Positions 46,507-59,958 of a stretch of DNA of 64,000 bases are shown in pieces. The notes beneath the pieces are model-generated. The model was given only the letters and a program-made list of their open reading frames with translations, was not told the DNA's origin and did not search any database. Where the stretch lies: NCBI GenBank assembly GCA_958496175.1, contig OY292274.1, forward strand, positions 50,478,630-50,542,629. Reading direction: 5' to 3'. The stretch is from Sisyra terminalis (lineage: Eukaryota; Arthropoda; Insecta; Neuroptera; Sisyridae). A program made the translations under genes and the position numbers. The stretch's first letter is position 1. Every line of letters starts with the position of its first letter.

Positions 46507-46903
46507 TACATATTTCCAGAGCGAATTTTTGGTACCAAAATTTAACATTTTTTTGTATTAGTATTTACCTTAAAATGAAAGTTCTTCAAACTACATAGTC
46601 AAAATAAAATTATTCGGTAACTATTGTTACAAGCCTAAGATTTAAATGTTAGTGTGCATACGGCTTGCATTTGGTATTCTGCCGTATGCTTTCTGAAATA
46701 TGAAAATAAATAAAGGAGGGCCGACCAAGCACTTTAAAATGAAAGATAGTATTGATGTTTCTTTGAGGATTTTTGATTAAAGAAAAAAAAACAATAAAAA
46801 TTAAGGTTGAATGTGCTGGAGATGGAAGAGTCAAGAACTCCCAATAATCGAGAAGCATGTCGGAGGTGTTATAAAAAAAGTTGGCGAAAAAGGTTGATGA
46901 ATA

Positions 46904-46981
46904 AATCAGTTAACAATCAATTATAGTTGGTAAAACAATCAGTTATAAATAGCTATTTATAACTGAGTTGTAAATCAGTTA
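46904..46981. repeat. 28-bp perfect palindrome within AATCAGTTA repeats
   Basis: The arm TCAGTTATAAATAG (46939-46952) is followed without spacer by its exact complement to 46966. Four more pairs (ACAA with TTGT) extend it across one unpaired G. AATCAGTTA occurs three times, at 46904-46912, 46937-46945 and 46973-46981. Perfect spacer-free palindromes of this length tend to be lost by slippage, so it may be young. Confidence 0.75.
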
Positions 46982-47339
46982 TAGTGTTAAATAAATAAAT
47001 AAGCATGTTATATAAAATAATTAAACTTTTGTGTAATAAAATAAATGTTTCATTGTTGTTTGTCCTATAACACAAACCGAAATAAACCCGTCAAATATAT
47101 ATAAAAGTCAAAAACGTAATAGTATATTGATTTTTTCGACCACAGTTACATATCAAATTATGAAATTTTCAAACTGATGTTTGTATTGTTTTTGTTTACC
47201 TATCTCTTTTTGTTTCTATAAAACACAAATTTTGTTTACAAGAGGGTAGCAAATAGTGCTCGACTTATTTGATCAAAATTTTTGATCTTTGATAATTCTT
47301 TTTTATATTGTTATAACTATCCATTGGCTGTCTAATTTA

Positions 47340-47455
47340 TCAAAGCAGAGCGTGTTAAGATTTTTTTTTTGTGTTTCTTAGTGCTTTTTATTTATTTTTT
47401 TTTTATTATTTATTATTTATTTATATTTTTTTATTTTTTTTGTACAATTTGCTTT
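47340..47455. repeat. T-rich low-complexity tract
   Basis: Long T-runs broken by single A or G bases and by TTATTTATT units. It directly precedes the hAT-like MITE. It may be simple-sequence DNA or a decayed minus-strand A-tail. Confidence 0.7.
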
Positions 47456-47466
47456 TATATTTTAAG

Positions 47467-47697
47467 CAATGATTCTTAACCAGCGGTGCTTGCATCTTTA
47501 GGGGTGCGAGAAGATATTCTTGAGGGTAAGGAAGAGAGAAGCCCCTGACAATATAAATTATTATATTTTTGATATTAAATTTCGCAAAATATGTATTTAA
47601 CTAAACAAAAAAAAAACATAAACATTTTCAATGGGGTTCGGAGATCTATTTTCAGGTTCAAAAAGGTAAGGCTAACGTAAAAGATTAAGAAACACTG
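47467..47697. mobile_element. hAT-like MITE, 231 bp
   Basis: The left end CAATGATTCTTAACC and inverted right end CAGTGTTTCTTAATC match at 12 of 15 positions and fit the hAT terminal consensus CAGTGxTTCTTAACC. Flanking 8-bp sequences ATTTTAAG (47459-47466) and ATTTTAAA (47698-47705) differ at one base, the length expected for hAT target duplications. The interior has an A-rich centre and no transposase. Confidence 0.75.
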
Positions 47698-48320
47698 ATT
47701 TTAAACAAACGTAAGAAAAATTCACCCTCTGTTTTGCTATAATGATGGTCAGGCAATCGGAAGTGACTGTCGTTTAATGGAAATTCATTTTGAGAAGATA
47801 TTTTAAAAGATTAAAATATATTTGGATTACAAAAATCTTTTCTTAAAATATGTGCACTGAGTTTGAAATTAAACAGTAAATGTTATTTTTTGTTTAAATC
47901 GAAATTCTATCATCTTTGATTTGAAAATCAGCCGAGTAAAATGTACCTTGAAGACTATATTATCACACACAGCAATATCCTTTTATGTATTAAAATGTAC
48001 AGTATAAACAAAGCACACGAAGATAAGTATATCTCGCGACACATCAATATATCATATCGTTTTGATCTTATTCAATTTAAACAATATAAAGCCATAAACC
48101 GCATTCGATAATAGAACCCAACATTGTCGTTTACATATCTCTATCATATTCGAGAAAAATAAACACATACCGGTACGACATGCAAGAGAGAAATATATTG
48201 GCCAACAATTTCATGTGTCTCGAGAACTAGGAAAATAAAAGCTCTTGAATATGTACGCGGATCAAACGTCGAGTGCATCACGTAAAGCAAATCTTGTTCG
48301 AAACGTTATCAACTGAAAGA

Positions 48321-48343
48321 ATATTATTATTATTATTATTATA
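48321..48343. repeat. (ATT)n microsatellite
   Basis: About seven uninterrupted ATT units. Confidence 0.9.
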
Positions 48344-51300
48344 GAGAAGTAAGCAGCCAAGTGCTAGTTTTTGTGGCTAAGAAATGCCGACATAGTCACG
48401 TTTCAAATTGAATGTCTCACCAGATAGTTGTGTGTATTTCGAGTAAATATAATGTATATACAGATGTTCCATAAGTCATAGATTAAACGAATGAAGACAA
48501 GATCCAAAAAGTAAATCTAATAAAAATAAAACTTTACGTATATGTCTTACAATCTTTTGCTTTCATACTCTTTAGATCTCATGGAAAATTATTTTTCTTT
48601 TTGGTATCAAATTTGATGCAAATTTTAAACCATAATTAAACTTATAACATAAGTAAACATTGAAGATTGAAGATCCAATAATAACCAAAATATAAATAAT
48701 TAAGTCTCGTCACCTAGATATTATCGCACCTTCTATATACAGTAAAAGCAAAAAATGTTTTCTAAATAGACCATACTTACAGGGTTCTAAAATTGCTTTC
48801 TAGACTGCATTATTTTGACTAAAAATGCAATATTTTTCCAATATAAATAATAATATTTTTTAATATATTTTATACAATATTTTCCAAAAATATTTGTTTC
48901 ATTCATGGAGTATGTACTATTGAAAAATATGAATGTCCAAAACACATTTTGAAGCCAAGAAAATATTCAAATTTTAGTCTAAACAGTAGGTTTTTTTTTT
49001 ACATTTTTATTATTATATGAGAAAAACTATTTACAACTAAAAGAAAATGTATTAAGGTAAAGTCAGCATTTAAAGTGAAATTTCCCATGACAAAACTAGC
49101 ACACTTGATTTTACAGAACATGAAAAATAAGTCAGTCAACCCCATTTCGGGGTAGGTTAGCTATGTAGTAGAAAGCGGTTGACCTAAATAATAGTAAGGA
49201 TTAAATTTTAAAACAGAAGGTGAAAAAGCAATTACATTATAGCAATTAAAAATTGAAACTAGATTGTCTTTTTATAATTTGCTTACCTATAAAATTAATA
49301 TGTATCAAAAATTTACATTTTCAAAGTGGAGATATATTTGAAACAAAATTATTTTTCAATTTGTTTGGCAGGTACCTACATGAGACCTCAACTGTACCTT
49401 GATTATCATACGGAAATCATGATTTTCTTATCCTTCGACGTCTAAGAGGTAAATATTAAGTTGGCTTTACTAAAAATTTCACACATTAAACAAAATGTTT
49501 ATTGTATTTTAAAATTAAGTAGAAAATACCAACTTTAAAAACTATAATAATACTAAGTTAATCTAAAAATACCCGACAGGATGCATAACGACAGTATATT
49601 AAGTTATTAAATTAATACCAAAAAAAACTTAGTTATCAACTGCCCCAAAATAAATAAGACAACCAACCCTATACTACATACTTTCTTTGTTACTATGTTT
49701 AACCTTAACAAAAGCACTGAATCAAAAGTACTGCTAGGTATTAAATACTAAGTTATTGCACCGAAATTGAAAATGAATCAAATTTCCAGTAGCATTTAAT
49801 GAAATCAGAGGAATTGCAACAAAAAACATAGGTAGTAGTGGAAAAATTTTATTAACCTGCGTTTTATCGAATTTATCGAAATATCAATACAGCTTTTTAA
49901 CCATGTATGATAATAACGATGCAATCTTATCAATTATGAAGGGCATCAAGACGGACTCTTGGTTTTAGTTATATTTCGCTATGCCCATACTTCAGATTAG
50001 CTATTAGGAGTAAGCTTACATACCCCAATAGCCAGCCATCACCTTTTTTTTATCCTTCTATTTAATTTTAATAAGGAAAATATTCTTGTTAATTCTTTTT
50101 AACTACTAATACTTTTGTGATGTAAAAAAATTTGGACTTAGATACTTTTGTACGATTTCAATTTGTTCGTTATCATAAATTTTTGTTTACGCACATAAGC
50201 TTAAATGGTTCGGCATATACTTTTCGACTAGAAATTGAAAAGCAAGCTTTTAAATACGAAAATAGTCCAAAGGTGGTATTGCCAAAATCAAGGTAGCACA
50301 AATGAATAATTAATTAATATACTATCACGATCATTCACTTGACTTTACACATTGCTGAAAACTATGAAACTGATGTTATACAAATCACTGAATAAATTAT
50401 ACTTCTTCAGGATGCGATATCCTTGGATAATAAAAAAAAGTTTGCTTTTTGAGGTATTCATGTTTTTTAAATGCGAAATTATTTAATGAAACTTTAATTT
50501 GTAATTTGTGAAACAACCTTTACATTATGTTATGTGCTTACGTTCTTCTTTACACTAATAGAACTTTCATCTAGCGAAACATTAAAATTTGCTCTTGTAC
50601 TAACAAGTATAAACTTTCCTCGCCAGTCTTTACGAGCTTGCTGACTTTTTGAATGAGAAAACTCCATTTTTAACAATGAAACTTACTTTGACTCAATTGA
50701 AAACTTGTTATAAAACCAATGGATAAATCTCACCAAAAAGCCAAAAAGATCCAGTTTTATAACTCCACCTAAACAAGTTAAATAAATTTTGTTGGTTTTA
50801 CATTGTCGCTTTCTCAAATCCTTGCCTTTTTTACTGCTTATATAACAGGGGCAACTTGTAATAAACTTACAAAGTTGATACACAATTTGTACCAAAAACC
50901 ACATTCAATTCAAGGATTGATCTTTACAACAATGAAAAGTTTTTATTTTTTTTTAACATTTAAATCAAAAATTGTAATAGTTAAGAATATTTTTAAATTT
51001 AAACGTTATATTAATATGTAATTACTTTTTTCAAGTTTATAATTGAGAGATTAAGATATTAAGCCTGTGACTCATACATTATTCATTCACAATTTCGTAC
51101 TAATTTTTTGGGATTATTAACTCTCAAATTAATATGTGCATATATTTTAATCGTTTGATTTCATATGTGAGAATTAATATGTTTTTAATGTGTAAATACA
51201 TTAAAATTATCAATAAAATATAATTATGTCAATAGGAAACTTTCTACCAATGTTATTAATAGGTAGATATGATTTGTATTTTCCAATCGATAAAATAAAC

Positions 51301-52828
51301 TGTTTCTAACATAAAACTCATTAAATTTGTATCAATTAAAGCTGATGAATTCCTGGGAGCTAAAATTAAACGTAGGTTTGTCTTCTTTACATTTTGTATT
51401 CCATTTTTTTCAATTATTTATTGCCGATGGTAAAATATATTATAATATTTCTTTTTAAAGACAGCTACTTATAAAAATTATACAGGCCTACAATTTTTTG
51501 TAATCATTTTTGTATTGAATTTTTCAATTTTTACCATCACAATTTTTTTTTTATAATATTATATTCTTCTACTTATCATTTATAAAGTGAAAAAAGTTTT
51601 TGGTAAAGAGTTATTAAATTTATCTTTATAATTATATATTGAAGTTTTGTAAATGATTAAATTTTAAAAATCGTTTTTTTTTTAGTTAATTATCTATTAT
51701 TTGATACTTATTTGGAATATTAAAAAAATATAAACCTATTATAGCCTTTAAAGACTTCATCTTAATCATCTTTTCCTTCCGCTGATCACAAGCAAATATA
51801 ATCCATGCTTGATGTTTACAACGCTGGAAAATCCTAGGAATTCGACAAATTTCAAGGTTGCTATATATAAATGAATGAAATATAATCTAGCATAGACAAA
51901 TTTCAACCTCATAACATAAATAGAACCAAGTCAATTGACCCGAACGGCAATCTTCAAATGAAAATTATTTAAATTGCCTTCTCAATCAAACAACCTAAAT
52001 TTCAAAACTTTTAAACTATTAAATGACTCATTCAAAACGAACAAACATAATAATTACTTATTAAAAAAATCACCATGTAGTAAAATAATTCAAAGAAATA
52101 TTCTCGAAATTTATTGAAAAAATATATCACTTAGAATAATTTGTCTTCTATTAAAGTTTGTAAAAAATCGATTTTAATTTGTATTTCTAGTCATTTAATA
52201 CAAAGAATACAATTTAGTGTGTTTTTTTTTTATCACATAACGATAACGTGGAAGTTATTATACGACGGTCATTAAATGTAATTATTGCACTGAAGCATTT
52301 GCCAAAACTAAATAACTAACTATAATAAACATTTCTCAACTAAAATAATGCTTGTTTGTGTTTATTTAGACGCAGACTTGATATATATGGAACAACAAAC
52401 TTAATTTAACCCATTTGCAGAAAAAAAAACGACTTTAATTGAACTAATATACACAAGAAATAGGTTGTTAAGAATTAAAGAACCATTGGTATTTATAGTC
52501 ATTAAGGTATTTTTATCCAAAGTCTAGTGCGAAAAAAAGCACTGAACAAGTAAAGCTAGAAAAATGTGCATAAAACCTCCATACATATCACTTTTACTTG
52601 GCTTGTGCATATGCGTTAATAATCAAAACGTTTATTTACACATACACATAGCCGTTTATGTCCAACAAACGAAGTCATAGTGGAAACGAATTAACAAATT
52701 GAAAAACTTAATTCTGTGTAAAAAACAAGCCATATGCATTTAATTTTGCTGGTAAAAAGTGAATAGCAGTCATATAAAACACGCGCTATTGTAATAATAA
52801 TTACAGGCAGCGTCTGATTGCGAAATCC

Positions 52829-52844
52829 ATACTGGCGCCAGTAT
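52829..52844. repeat. 16-bp GC-rich palindrome
   Basis: ATACTGGCGCCAGTAT is self-complementary with no spacer. Its GGCGCC core is unusual for this window. It may be a protein-binding site or the centre of a decayed foldback element; there is no further context. Confidence 0.6.
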
Positions 52845-54845
52845 CTAATTATTTTATACATCATGCAACGTAATTATCATTTTTAATGTTATTTGCAATG
52901 GGAATCTGCTTACAAAAGAAAATGAGACTTATTAAAAACTTATCTTGGATGTAATAGCAAATTGTACAGTGGGTTAAATACACTTAACACTTTTTAAAAT
53001 TGATTAAATCAAACTGCAATTGCAAATAGTATTCCAATGATGCATCATTCGTACAAATAAAAGATAATTTATTGTTTTCTTTTGTCCTATGAATATCATA
53101 AGGAAGATATTTTCAATTATCTGTAATGAAGACGTTTTCAAATCAATTCTGGCGTTAAGTTTCTTGTATGGTATTTACCAATTTTTTCAATACTAGTAAA
53201 TCTTTACTAATATATAAAATGTTTACGTCCGTCTATACATTTTCAATTGTTAACCCAATCTTAGAGTATATACTTGTTTCAAGATGCTTATTTAAATTTA
53301 ATGTTTTTAAAATTTTTGTCTGTCTGTCTATCGGTGTGTCTTCTTATAACTAGAGAACGAAACAAACGAAATTAATGAAATTTATAATAATGATACAAAA
53401 CAATTTTCCACTCAGTATAAGCAATATATCATTTCTAAATAGGGGAAGGTATCCCTTACAAAAAAATTGAAAGAAGAAAAATATGACAGTATCGTCGGCT
53501 TAAAGTGTTAACCTGCTAAGTCCATTTTAAGGACTTTTTTTGGTCTATTAGGAAGGAAATCCAAATTCCTAGCGAGTAACAAACTGATGAATCACTTTAA
53601 ACATAGACATTTCAAAAATATAACATGAAATTAAAACCTGATATTTGTACTAACTTATGTATTATAGCATATATTCACTTTTTCCTTTCCTCTGTAAAAA
53701 CTATTAAAATGGACTATCTAAAATGGAATCCTGTGGAATGTCATCGATTTTTTTTAAAAATTAATTAAACATTATTAGGACAAGAGTCAATTAAATCGGT
53801 ATTTGTAAAAGAGTTAAAATTATGGGTTTTAGGTATGAATACAATTTTCTTAAAAGAATATGAAAAATAAAATGTCCATATCTCAAATCTACAAGCAGCA
53901 AATCTAAAAAGAAAATATAACCAATATCTACGATATGCAATCAAATTTGCGGTGATAAGTTAATAAAAAGACAAACTTAGAAATAGTATGTTTATTTGTT
54001 AGATACCAAAAGTAATAATATTTAATTGATAAAATCGAAAGTATCCAATTTTTTATTACAACACGAATTCTTTTAACTTTCCCTGAAATCTAAGACCAAA
54101 ATTTGCTTTTTTTCTCCTGGCTTTATTTGCAAAAACACTTTTCTACGTGAGACTTTGATCAGTTTCGCCTGGCAAAATTGTGAAATAAAACTAAACATCG
54201 TTGTGATTCTTCATTTATATTTTATAGAATTTATTATCCTAAATACAAATTTTTGAAGAATAAAACGACCACCCGAAAAGAAAAAGAGATGGTCAAATAA
54301 AGTAACATTATTTCTTGATTCTGACACCAAAAAGCTATATTTTTATACAAAATTTAAAAACTAAATCTAGCTACAACGTGCTTACTCATTGATTATTACT
54401 TTTAACTTTATTAAACATTAGAAATGTTAAATTTAAGTTAATATTTTATTTGGTAACATTATTTATGCTTTTTTTGCATGTTTAATTACATTGATATAAT
54501 TAAATGATTTTCCACCTATTAAGTTTGCAAAATATCCTTATTGATGATAACGTCTACAACTTTTCCTATCTTAATTCTTTTCAAATATTGATGAAATTAA
54601 AAATTACCAGATAATTTTCTAACTTCGGTGATTTCCTTGACCATCGGACACCCTAAAATCAATCACCTCTCAACAATTATCGTAATTTTGATCAGCACAC
54701 AAAAGCTCGAAAAATTTGCTTGTCTGTTTAAATGTTTAAACCTAAATAGTCTAATAGTGAGCACCGAAAAACTTTGGTATTATTATGTGTACCAAATCAA
54801 AATTTTATATTTTGAAAAAACAAATTTTATCTTTATTTTTATAAA

Positions 54846-55211
54846 TTAATAGCCATGTGATCTAAGCCCTTTAATTAGCATACTATGAACCTTCAAATTG
54901 AGTTTTTCTGTAGAAATGTTAGCATATTTTTGCATTAATTTTTTAAATTTATTAAAAATAAAATCATGTCCATTTCTGATTACCCACGCTTCTTTTTTTC
55001 TTTTGTCAAGTAAAAAATTATAGATTTTTAAGATTTCCTTTTTCATAATTCTCGTTACTATTCCAACAGCTTTTTGGATATTACTAATGCCGGATTTAAA
55101 CAATAGGGTACCTGCTTAAGCTCAAGCAAATAAACCTCCATAAAATAGATCTCCACCAAAGTTCTGCTGGTTAGCTTCTCCATAAAATAAAGCCGACGCA
55201 GGACAAACCAT
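54846..55211 (-). pseudogene. Unassigned protein-like frame with two stops
   Basis: From ATG at 55211 (minus strand) the frame reads MVCPASALFYGEANQQNF and then GGDLFYGGLFA, meets TGA (55122-55124) and TAA (55116-55118), and then stays open from GTLLFKSGISNIQKAVGI through KKEAWVIRNGHDFIFNKF to a stop at 54846. The part before the stops has a Gly/Tyr-rich repeated LFYG motif; the part after is Lys-rich and helical-looking. The total is about 122 codons in one frame. No family is recognised. Chance, a decayed transposon protein or an old exon are all possible. Confidence 0.3.
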
Positions 55212-58200
55212 TAGTTCGATAAATGTAAATTAGTGTAGTGTATCAATATATTGAGAAACTGGGATGTTAAGTGTTATTACAGCAGAAAAGTGAAGAAGAT
55301 TTAAAAAGTGTTAAAGTATAAATAAGCTCTGAATCCTGAACGAATTAATGTTTTTTCTCAAAATTCACAAGAAAATTTTTCCAAAAATTCCAAAAAAATT
55401 GGAGAGTTGTTTTAAATGTTATTTTTGATGTTTAGTTCAAACTTAATCAGTTGAAATTTAGTACTTATGTACCTTTTAGTCTTGACGTATGTACTCAACA
55501 ATGAGAAAAACTTTGGTAAACATTATTGAATCAATAATAAAGAAATAGAATGAAGGTCACCAAACACAAAAAAGTTGTCATATCAAAAATTTAAACATAT
55601 TGATATTATTGATATGGTACACGGGGTTATGAAATTTCAAATATACCTATAACTTTTAGAAAACTAGTACGTAGTAAAACTATCACTAACTGATCCAATT
55701 TACTTAAACTTCAAAAATTTCTCTAGACATTTTCTCAACATAACTTTATACTTTATACTAAACAAAAATGATATCCACATTCTTTCCATAATACAAAATT
55801 TAAACTTCTATAATAATGTTTGCATACACAAAACCTCCTACAATTTCCTATCTCACATTCAACTGGTTTTTTCACATACATTCTCTATATTATAATACTC
55901 CAAGTGAAATATCGATAATATTCGCAACGAGACCATTTTCTAAGAACTCAACATCATGATATTTATGTAAGATGAGAGTTGCCAAATCGTTATATCTTTT
56001 GTGAAGATATTCTCTTGATTTGTTTAAATTGTCAAGTTGATAGAATTACGGATGAGTCTAATGTAATGTAACATAAGGACATTTTTTATGAAGTTAAAAA
56101 TTCTAGCCTTGAGATCTCATTCAAGTTGTTGAACCAGTACAATGTGTCGCTATTATGAAATTTGAAAGCAAATTATAGGCCTGCTTATAGTCTTCCAGGT
56201 ATTTTTCGTAGTTAATAACCACTTGATTATTTCAATTTGAAAAATTTCAACTGTAAAAGGTTATAAAAGGTTTAGTTTTTACTATTTGTTAGCTATAAAG
56301 GTAATTTTCAGTAATAAATTATTATACACCCTATGCTATTTTCTTGATACAAATTACAATGTAATCATTTTTAAATAATCTATTATTGATTTTCTCCATC
56401 GATATCAATCTTCAATTATCATTGATAGAAACTGACAGTAGATTGTTATAATCAGTAACGATTAAATTGCATTTTTTTAAAAATAAGAGATATGCTAGAA
56501 AATGAGTAATTGATCATAGTTATTAATGTTATCAGGTTTCAAATGGCGTTCTAGCAACGGAATAAAACATGTAGCGTAAATAGTCTTAAAACACTAATCA
56601 TAAGATAAACAATAGCAATATATTTGCGTATATGGCCTCCTTATCTTCATTATGGCAACAGAACCAAAGGAATGTGCTAATGTAAATATTGGAACTTTAT
56701 TTTAAACGTTTCTTTCAACATGCTATAATTCCTTCGGCTAGAAAGATATATTTGTATATGCAAATTAAGCTTAGCTATCCGTTACTTGTTAAATTTTCCT
56801 AATTTTTAAAAAATATCACTTTCCTAGATCACATCAGCTTTTTTTTCTTTTTATATTACAGTAACTCTCATAAGCAAATCAAATATTACCTTTGAGAATG
56901 GTATATTTTGAGAAAGTTCCTGGATTTTAGAAAAAAAAAATTTCTGTGATTATATTATAAGGCATTTATGATTATACCGAAGAACAAAAATTGGCCTTAG
57001 AAAATTTCATAAAGTATTAACCCTTTTGATATCGTCTTTAGAACTATGTTTACATAAACATTACAATTTGTACTTTATAAAGTTTAAAGAATTAAATGTA
57101 TATCTGCATTGAATTTCAAAATAAGCAAGGTGCTCTACTACATTCTCTATAATGGCCAGTGAAAAATTTAAATTGTACAGCGAAAAGATATATTCAGATA
57201 TGAGGTTACATTAGATTTAAAGTACCGTAAATGTAACCAAAATTAATCTCTAAAATAAATTGTTTTATTGTCTTAAAATAATCTTAAATTAAATTACTCA
57301 GGTAAGTCAACACAAAAAGAACTTGTTTATTGTCATAATAAATAATTTAAATTTATTCTTTTTATTTCAAATGTAAACAAAAGAGCCCAGAGCTAAAGAA
57401 ATTTCAAAGGAACGCAGAAAAAAAAACTATTTTTTTTCTATGTTATACGTTTTCAATTTCGGAAGTCGCTTCTTAAAAACACGTCAATTGAAATGTAATT
57501 TCACTATATCTCTTTGTAGGTGTATATTGTATACAATTTGATATTTGCGTTCACTCGAATGTGAACTACGTGAAACTTTGTTTAACGAAAAAATAACGAT
57601 AAAAAAATTCATGTGGGATTCAAACCGGATTCTAATAACTTTAAAACGATGCGTTCTTATACAACTGAACTATTCAATATTTATAACATCCTACAGTTCT
57701 GTTTTCAGTTCAGAATCATATACGGAAATTGAAAAGATGTATAGGAACAAGCCTAAGTTGGAGAAATTAAATTTCCGATGATAAATATTAAATTGGCAAA
57801 GTTTGTAAGTTATCTAATATTTCATATAATACGATTAAGAACATGCTAAATTAATACCTGTCTATCCGCAATTTAACGGGAGGTAAAACTTAAAGTTTCA
57901 CGTACTTATTAATTGGAAAAATTGATCAATATCGCTCTACAATTCTTTGATTTGGCCTTCAATTTCAAAGTTCAATTCCTTGCAAACCTTTTTACGAAAT
58001 AAACTCCTTTATTTAGAATTACTATAATTTACTTTGCTTTCATCTTTCAAGTCGAATAAAAATAATTTTCACAAATCAATAATGCTCAGGCTTATATTCA
58101 AAAGCGACATTCTATAATGAGAAAAAAGTTTGGATTTGACTGTAAATCAATCAAACTCAATTTGATCAAATAAAGTTTCGTTACGGTTAAACATGTTGAT

Positions 58201-59074
58201 TCAATTAAAAAAAATGGATAGAGGAAGTAGTTTTAAAATAACTAAATAAAATATTTAAAAAATGTAAATCGAAATATTTTTTATGAGTCATCATAAAGTT
58301 AAATTGTGTCATCAAAACGCTACAGTTATCTATTTCAAAATGTGTTTTGATTTTTTATACGAAGGAAAATTTTTCTTCTCCAGTTTTCTTAAACAATAGA
58401 TTATACATAGTATTAAGATGCAATTAGTTATAATTATTTGTTATGTAGTATTTCTTCAAATCATGAAAATTGTTGTATCTATTTTATACAACGTTGAGGT
58501 CATTTATTTAGGTTTATTTAATTTTCAAGAATAAAATTTTAATTAATCAACATTTTACTGATTAAAAAAATCTTCACTTTTATTTTCTCTTGTAAAAATA
58601 AATGAGTATTTAAATATACATGTACCCGCGGGCTATTCAGCTCCGACTGTCTTACTGTATTAATAGTTAAAAATAATCAAGATTTTATAAATTTTATATG
58701 TGCAATATTAACAATATGTAATTAAAATTTACAGCGATAAAAAGAAACTACCTCCCCTGTCCGATCGAAGTTCAAAAATAAGCTCGTTGGAACAAGAAGG
58801 TTAGGGACTTTAAGGGAGTCAAAAATGACCTTGAAAAATGATCTTATGGTTTATGATCTTATCTTAAGCTTGAAAAAATGAAATTTTAGGAAATTGCATT
58901 CAGGAAATGTTTTTATACGACATATATATTATTCGGCAATAGTGATTTTGCTGATCGCATAAAATGATGCTTCCAATAAATTTTCTTAAAAATTTAATTT
59001 TTAATTGAAATTCAAGCAAATATAAGCAAAATAAGAACAAAAGAAATATGGCGACGAATGAACGTTAAATACTC
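55212..59074. other. AT-rich non-coding stretch
   Basis: No gene recognised. CTCCATAAAATA is repeated at 55136-55147 and 55178-55189, just before this block. CAGTAACTCTCATAAGCAAA near 56860 faintly resembles a transposon terminus but has no partner. Confidence 0.55.
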
Positions 59075-59280
59075 TATAACAAGGATACTAGAAAATAGGG
59101 CTTTACAATCACAGACTGTCAAAAAGAGTATTAAAATAGGAACCCCAGAAAAGGGACAATTTGAGGAATGCCAGCTCTACGATGGCAAACTTACAGCGGG
59201 CAAGCTATAGTAAAAAAAGATCTAAGAAAGGAAGACTGGATAATCATAAAATTGTACAAGGCAAAAATGGTCAACTGGTA
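59075..59280 (+). pseudogene. Possible LINE C-terminal remnant
   Basis: At 59165-59239 the frame reads GMPALRWQTYSGQAIVKKD and LRKEDW, followed by a Lys-rich segment ending VNW. This fits the GRPxxRWxDxVxxDLRxxxxxDW...DRxxW tail of several LINE reverse transcriptases. Upstream, a different frame has VKKSIKIGTPEKGQ. Stops and frameshifts are present. The match is short, so the call is tentative. Confidence 0.4.
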
Positions 59281-59388
59281 ATGAAAAAATGCCGAAGGAG
59301 AAGAAAAAATATAAGCTGTAATCCTATTTTGAAAGTGTAAACACTCATACCAAATACATAAATTACATCAAAAATGTTCCACAATATA

Positions 59389-59606
59389 CAGTAGCATTGC
59401 GTCATGGGTGCTGGGAGGCCAAGGCCTCGAATGACATATGAAAATTGATGTTGATAATTTCATAAAATCTTTTTACTTGAGAAAGACAAAAGAGTAAATT
59501 TTTTAAAGGTACTCGACTTCTTACCAATTTCCTGCTCTAATAATGAAAATAAGGGCAGCAAATTTCCGATAGGTTGCGGGCAACAAAAACCCGCGCTACA
59601 CCACTG
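59389..59606. mobile_element. hAT-like MITE, 218 bp
   Basis: The left end CAGTAGCATTGCG and inverted right end CAGTGGTGTAGCG match at 9 of 13 positions and resemble hAT termini of the CAGTGGCGTAGC type. Eight-bp flanks ACAATATA (59381-59388) and CCGATATA (59607-59614) match at 6 of 8. Subterminal GC-rich hairpins GAGGCC-AA-GGCCTC (about 59415-59428) and GCGGG/CCCGC lie inside. The interior has no transposase. It looks older than the 47467 element. Confidence 0.55.
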
Positions 59607-59926
59607 CCGATATAGTAAAGTTTCTAATTTTCCGGCAAATTATGAACCCCGAGAAGTCTTCGAAGACATTTTAGGGAAGACCGGGTTTTAATATTAGCTA
59701 ATCAAATATTTTTTTTTAGTTTAAAAAAAATAAAGAATATAAAATATTCATTTCTTTTTTCATTCCTCTAAGTCAAACTTCATAACTCTTTTCTCTTTCT
59801 TAATTTTTTCAATAATAATCCCTTCAATGCTTAAAATTTTATATCAGTTACAAAAACAGATAATTGTAATAGAAATTTAAGGAAGTTTCTTTTTTAATTC
59901 ACCAAAAATACTGCAAAATTTCAACT

Positions 59927-59958
59927 ATTAAAACTTTAAAACTTTAAAACTTTAAAAC
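59927..59958. repeat. 8-bp tandem repeat (TTTAAAAC)4
   Basis: About four head-to-tail copies, the first lacking one T. Confidence 0.85.

Larger units (their letters stand above)
47698..54845. other. AT-rich non-coding stretch with minor repeats
   Basis: No gene recognised. An (ATT)n microsatellite of about 7 units is at 48321-48343. A GC-rich 16-bp palindrome ATACTGGC/GCCAGTAT is at 52829-52844. Near 49135-49183, GTCAACC and GGTTGAC enclose a small ACCCC/GGGGT stem. Overlapping opposite-strand open frames at 50683-51021 have no motif. Confidence 0.55.

Noticed and set aside
50683..51021. Overlapping open frames on both strands
   Set aside because: Antisense shadows of one another with no motif; typical of stop-poor chance sequence.
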